Shown here: piece by piece, positions 6,091 through 8,505 of the stretch
Layout: each line of letters begins with the position of its first letter
Numbering within the stretch: the stretch's first letter is position 1
Assembly (NCBI GenBank): GCA_003536545.1
Contig: DPZW01000138.1
Span: forward strand, 1 to 8,505
DNA length: 8,505 nucleotides
Reading direction: 5' to 3'
From: Rhodospirillaceae bacterium
Lineage (GTDB): Bacteria; Pseudomonadota; Alphaproteobacteria; UBA11073
Notes under the pieces: model-generated
What the model was told of the DNA's origin: nothing
Databases searched by the model: none
Seen by the model: the letters and a program-made list of their open reading frames with translations, nothing else
Translations under genes and position numbers: made by a program

Positions 6091-6876
6091 TTACTTTATC
6101 TGATTCAGTGCCGCCAACATATCGTCTCCGGTACGAATAACCTTGGAGTTCATCTCATAAGCCCGTTGCGCGGTAATCAGTGATGTCATTTCGGCAACGA
6201 TATTGACGTTGGAATTCTCCAATGCACCTTGCATGAAATAGCCGTAACCTTCGTCATTCGGATTGCCGACTGTGGGTGCGCCGGATGCTTCGGTTTCTTT
6301 GTACATATTTCCGCCGGTGGCTTCCAGGCCTGCATCATTCACGAAAGTTGCCAATTGCAACTGTCCGATATTCTGCAAAGCTGTCTGGCCGTCTAATTTC
6401 ACGTAGACTTCACCGCTTTTATTCACGGTAATATCTACAACGTTGTTCGGAACTGTAATATTAGGAACGGTCACAAAGCCGTCTGCTGTGACGATCTGGC
6501 CCTGGGCATTCAGTGCCAGCGCACCATCCCGCGTATAAGCTGTTTCACCAGATGGCAATTGGACCTGGATAAATCCGCGACCCTGAATGGCCAGGTCGAG
6601 TTTATTGCCAGTCTGTTGCACGCTGCCTTGTTCGTTAATACGATAGACTCCGACAGGACGCACACCTGAACCCACAGAAATTCCCGTTGGGGCGAGGGTG
6701 CCGCCATCCGTGGTCGCAGAACCTGCGCGCTGGATGTTTTCATACATCAGATCTGCAAATTCCGCGCGTGAGCGTTTAAAGCCCGTTGTGGTCATGTTCG
6801 CGATGTTGTTTGAAATTGTGTCAACGTTCAGCTGTTGTGCCAGCATTCCTGTTGCGCCGATGGCTAGTGCTCTCAT
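6091..6876 (-). CDS. flgG: Flagellar distal rod protein FlgG
   Basis: FlgG builds the distal rod that crosses the periplasm. The 261-residue product has the usual length and all family marks. The N-terminal helix ALAIGATGMLAQQLNVDTI is followed by the rod signature SNNIANMTTTGFKRSRAEF. The central part contains RINEQGSVQQTGNKLDLAIQ and a GRGFIQVQLPSGETAYTRDG segment. The C-terminal helix (LENSNVNIVAEMTSLITAQRAYEMNSKVI) ends the protein. Like other axial proteins it has no cleaved signal and leaves through the flagellar export apparatus. AGGAGA lies 7 nt before ATG 6876 and touches the flgF stop codon; the flgF-flgG gap is 12 nt. Confidence 0.97.
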   Translation of the reverse strand: MRALAIGATGMLAQQLNVDTISNNIANMTTTGFKRSRAEFADLMYENIQRAGSATTDGGTLAPTGISVGSGVRPVGVYRINEQGSVQQTGNKLDLAIQGRGFIQVQLPSGETAYTRDGALALNAQGQIVTADGFVTVPNITVPNNVVDITVNKSGEVYVKLDGQTALQNIGQLQLATFVNDAGLEATGGNMYKETEASGAPTVGNPNDEGYGYFMQGALENSNVNIVAEMTSLITAQRAYEMNSKVIRTGDDMLAALNQIK

Positions 6877-6888
6877 GGTCAGTCTCCT

Positions 6889-7635
6889 TTACGCCAGTTT
6901 GGCGATGGTTCGAATTGAGTTACGCAGACGGTCGTGTTCCGTTTGCATGATATTTTGAACAGTTTGATATTGACGCATGATTTCCACCATGTCTGTCATT
7001 TCCACCACGGCATTGACATTGGATTGCTCCACCGCGCCCTGGATAACTCTTGGGTTTCCTGAAATTTCTGCTTCCACGCCTTCAGGCAGTTTGTAACCGT
7101 TGGTGCCATCAGGGATCAAAGCTTGTTCATTTTCAAAAACTGAAACGCGCAGCTTGCCAACCACGCCTGTGGGCGTTGAGATGGTGCCGTCCTTGCCGAT
7201 CGAAATGCTGGTTGTGCCGGCAGGAATATTGATTTCACCGCCATCGCCCTGTGCTGCCTGTCCAGCCAGATCCACCAGCTGGCCGTCCTGATTAATCTGG
7301 AACACGCCGTTGCGTGTATATCTGTCTTCACCGTTTGCATTGGTGACAGAAAAATAACCTTTGCCTTCCAGCGCGAGATCGAGCGGATTGCCGGTTTGCC
7401 GGATGACACCGCCGCGGGTATCGCGCACCGTGCCCCATTCTTCGACCATTGAAATTGGATGATTATAAATCGGACGCAAACCTGTGACGGTGGGATCCGA
7501 TTTGTCTTCTTTCATGATCACCGTTTGAGATTTAAATCCCGTGGTGTTCATGTTGGCGATGTTATTGGCAGCAATGTCCATGCGCTCTCTGAGAGCCATC
7601 ATGCGCGATAGTGCTACCGTTCCTGCTATTTCCAT
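6889..7635 (-). CDS. flgF: Flagellar proximal rod protein FlgF
   Basis: FlgF is a proximal rod component exported through the flagellar apparatus. From ATG 7635 the product has 248 residues. The N-terminus (VALSRMMALRERMDIAANNI, then ANMNTTGFKSQ) carries the rod/hook signature. The centre has GGVIRQTGNPLDLALEGKGY and YTRNGVFQINQDGQL, as in FlgF/FlgG proteins. The C-terminus has QSNVNAVVEMTDMVEIMRQY and a helical tail. It is told apart from FlgG by the EWGTVRDTRGG segment, the shorter core and its place first in the operon. Two ATGs are available: at 7641 AGGGG is only 2 nt away, at 7635 it is 8 nt away, so 7635 is preferred. Transcription most likely begins at the sigma-54 promoter around 7690. 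Confidence 0.95.
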   Translation of the reverse strand: MEIAGTVALSRMMALRERMDIAANNIANMNTTGFKSQTVIMKEDKSDPTVTGLRPIYNHPISMVEEWGTVRDTRGGVIRQTGNPLDLALEGKGYFSVTNANGEDRYTRNGVFQINQDGQLVDLAGQAAQGDGGEINIPAGTTSISIGKDGTISTPTGVVGKLRVSVFENEQALIPDGTNGYKLPEGVEAEISGNPRVIQGAVEQSNVNAVVEMTDMVEIMRQYQTVQNIMQTEHDRLRNSIRTIAKLA

Positions 7636-7683
7636 AACCATTACCCCTGTTGTGAGACCTTTTTTGGCCTTCCCCCTGGGTAA

Positions 7684-7699
7684 TGCAAACGCCGTGCCA
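7684..7699 (-). promoter_or_regulatory. Sigma-54 promoter of flgF-flgG-flgA
   Basis: The minus strand reads TGGCACGGCGTTTGCA, an exact match to TGGCACG-N4-TTGCA. The expected start, about 12 nt after the GC, is near 7673, leaving a leader of about 38 nt with AGGGG at 7648-7644. An enhancer-binding activator would be required; none is encoded in the window. Confidence 0.88.
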
Positions 7700-7711
7700 A
7701 ATTGGCCAATT
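7700..7711. repeat. Palindrome AATTGGCCAATT next to the sigma-54 -24 box
   Basis: A perfect 12-bp palindrome starts just outside the TGGCA of the flgF promoter. It overlaps a second dyad, GCCAA-A-TTGGC (7696-7706), that includes part of the -24 box, and it runs into a direct repeat of AATTCG (7708-7713 and 7716-7721). The position between two divergent promoters suggests an operator, but the motif is short and no regulator is known for it. Confidence 0.35.
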
Positions 7712-7742
7712 CGTTAATTCGCTGTATTTTACCCGTATACCG

Positions 7743-7753
7743 TGCTATATAAT
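7743..7753 (+). promoter_or_regulatory. Candidate -10 element of the divergent small gene
   Basis: TGCTATATAAT contains TATAAT (7748-7753) and, in another register, TATATA preceded by TGC, which is an extended -10 arrangement. No good -35 box lies at the right distance (the region at 7725-7730 is TATTTT). A start near 7760 would leave only a few nucleotides before the candidate start codons. Confidence 0.5.
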
Positions 7754-7766
7754 GTCACTCGTGAGC

Positions 7767-8312
7767 ATGATTGAGCCCCTCCAGCGTCACCCGCTGCACT
7801 CCACCGCCGCGATCCTCGAGGCGGCCCTGAAGGATATGGGGGCAGCCAAGGGTTCAAAACTTCCTGAAACCAGTCCCATGGCCGCTTTGCGGCCTATTAT
7901 TGTGTATGGGCTGTCGGATGTCCGCGCAGCCTGCCAGGCTGCACTGGAACAGGGGATGGCTGGTTTGGCCATCATGACGCCTTCCGGCGTCGCCCATTCG
8001 CTGGGCCCGCAATGGTTTAAACATTTGTTGCAGGCCGCGCGCCAGGCTTATGCAGAGCTCAAAATTACCGCTATTATGGATTGCGGCCCCTATGAAGGGC
8101 ATGTGATGAATGCCCTCAACAGCGGCCTGAAGGATGTCTATTACCACGGCGATGATGAGAGCGCGGAAAAGTTAGGCTGGATCGCCGCCAAAACCGGCGC
8201 GAACATCCACCGTAAGTTCAAAGACATTTTGGACCTGAAGGGTGAGGGCGATCAATTGGCGGCTTGCCGGGAATGGTTTAGCAAGCCTTCGCGCCCGCGC
8301 GCACGCGTATAA
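7767..8312 (+). CDS. Conserved-looking protein of unknown function
   Basis: I do not recognise this gene. From ATG 7767 the product has 181 residues, with no signal peptide or membrane helix. It looks like a small cytosolic alpha/beta protein. A strand PIIVYGLSD is followed by a helix and GLAIMTPSG, then after a helix KITAIMDCGPYEGHVMNAL, then DVYYHGD and a helix toward TGANI. The alternation strand-helix-strand resembles part of a TIM-barrel or flavodoxin-like fold; this is inference. The tail is basic (PSRPRARV). The open frame reaches back to 7683, but that stretch crosses the flgF sigma-54 promoter and the -10 box. Other starts are ATG 7752, inside the -10, and GTG 7761. None has a clear ribosome site, so translation may be leaderless or nearly so. 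It diverges from flgF; a flagellar link is suggested only by position. Confidence 0.72.
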   Translation: MIEPLQRHPLHSTAAILEAALKDMGAAKGSKLPETSPMAALRPIIVYGLSDVRAACQAALEQGMAGLAIMTPSGVAHSLGPQWFKHLLQAARQAYAELKITAIMDCGPYEGHVMNALNSGLKDVYYHGDDESAEKLGWIAAKTGANIHRKFKDILDLKGEGDQLAACREWFSKPSRPRARV

Positions 8313-8381
8313 TCTGCTTGAATTAAATCAGCCGTCTAGGCTAGTTTGGGTGGATATTGATTATTGGCGGGAAGGTATTTT

Positions 8382-8505
8382 GTGAATTTTCGTGAAGCAT
8401 GCAGAAGTATAGCAAGTTTTTACCTTGATATTTTACAGGGGCCAACAGAGATCGTGGCGTGGAAAGGCCCTGGAAAAACGGAGCTGGTTTTGGTAATTGA
8501 TCAGC
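8382..8505 (+). CDS. 5' end of an unrecognised gene, cut by the window edge
   Basis: A GTG at 8382 follows GGGAAGG (8369-8375) with a 6-nt gap and opens a frame that stays open for 41 codons to the end of the window. The visible peptide begins MNFREACRSIASFYLDILQG and continues through a TEIVAWKGPGKTELVLVID stretch. GPGKT recalls part of a P-loop, but it lacks the full GxxxxGK[ST] spacing, so no nucleotide-binding call is made. It lies 69 nt after the preceding + strand gene and may be co-transcribed with it. Confidence 0.55.
   Translation, partial: MNFREACRSIASFYLDILQGPTEIVAWKGPGKTELVLVIDQ

Noticed and set aside
7683..7766. N-terminal extension of the small divergent gene to ATG 7683
   Set aside because: The stretch overlaps the flgF sigma-54 promoter and the gene's own -10 element, and its residues do not look like coding sequence.
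8330..8342. AGCC-GTCTA-GGCT dyad after the small divergent gene
   Set aside because: A 4-bp stem without a T tract is too weak to call a terminator.
8445..8490. P-loop-like GPGKT in the truncated last gene
   Set aside because: The full GxxxxGK[ST] pattern is absent, so an ATPase or GTPase call is not justified.

Overview
The window is a piece of flagellar chromosome, almost certainly from an alphaproteobacterium. The gene content and order (flhF-flhG-fliK-like facing flgH, flgA, flgG, flgF) and two good sigma-54 promoters in front of flagellar genes fit that group, particularly the Rhodospirillales/Micavibrio-like part of it. The finer placement is inference. Base composition is moderate, near 50% GC by eye.

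Left arm (5-3660, + strand): flhF, flhG and a 627-residue Cys-free FliK-like protein lie head to tail. flhF and flhG overlap by 4 nt (ATGA), and the fliK-like gene follows after 18 nt with a strong ribosome site. FlhF (an SRP-type GTPase) and FlhG (a MinD-type ATPase) set flagellar position and number; FliK-type proteins set hook length and switch export specificity.

Centre and right arm (3664-7635, - strand): flgF-flgG-flgA encode two rod proteins and the P-ring chaperone and form a tight operon behind a near-perfect sigma-54 promoter. flgH (L-ring lipoprotein) lies further along the same strand with its own sigma-54 promoter and a minus-strand intrinsic terminator in the 95-bp gap facing fliK.

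The unusual element is a 330-residue gene on the + strand (4658-5650) lodged between flgA and flgH. It carries HEATH plus a downstream EALAE motif in the spacing expected of an anthrax-lethal-factor-like (ATLF) zinc peptidase. It has no visible secretion signal, an AT-rich core, its own candidate promoter, and a 3' end overlapping the end of flgA by 26 bp. It looks like an accessory insertion that splits flgA from flgH.

Right edge: diverging from flgF is a small conserved-looking gene of unknown function (7767-8312). Its TATAAT lies so close to the start that the mRNA may be nearly leaderless. After it comes the 5' end of another unrecognised gene that runs off the window. I saw no tRNA, rRNA, CRISPR array, insertion sequence or attachment site.
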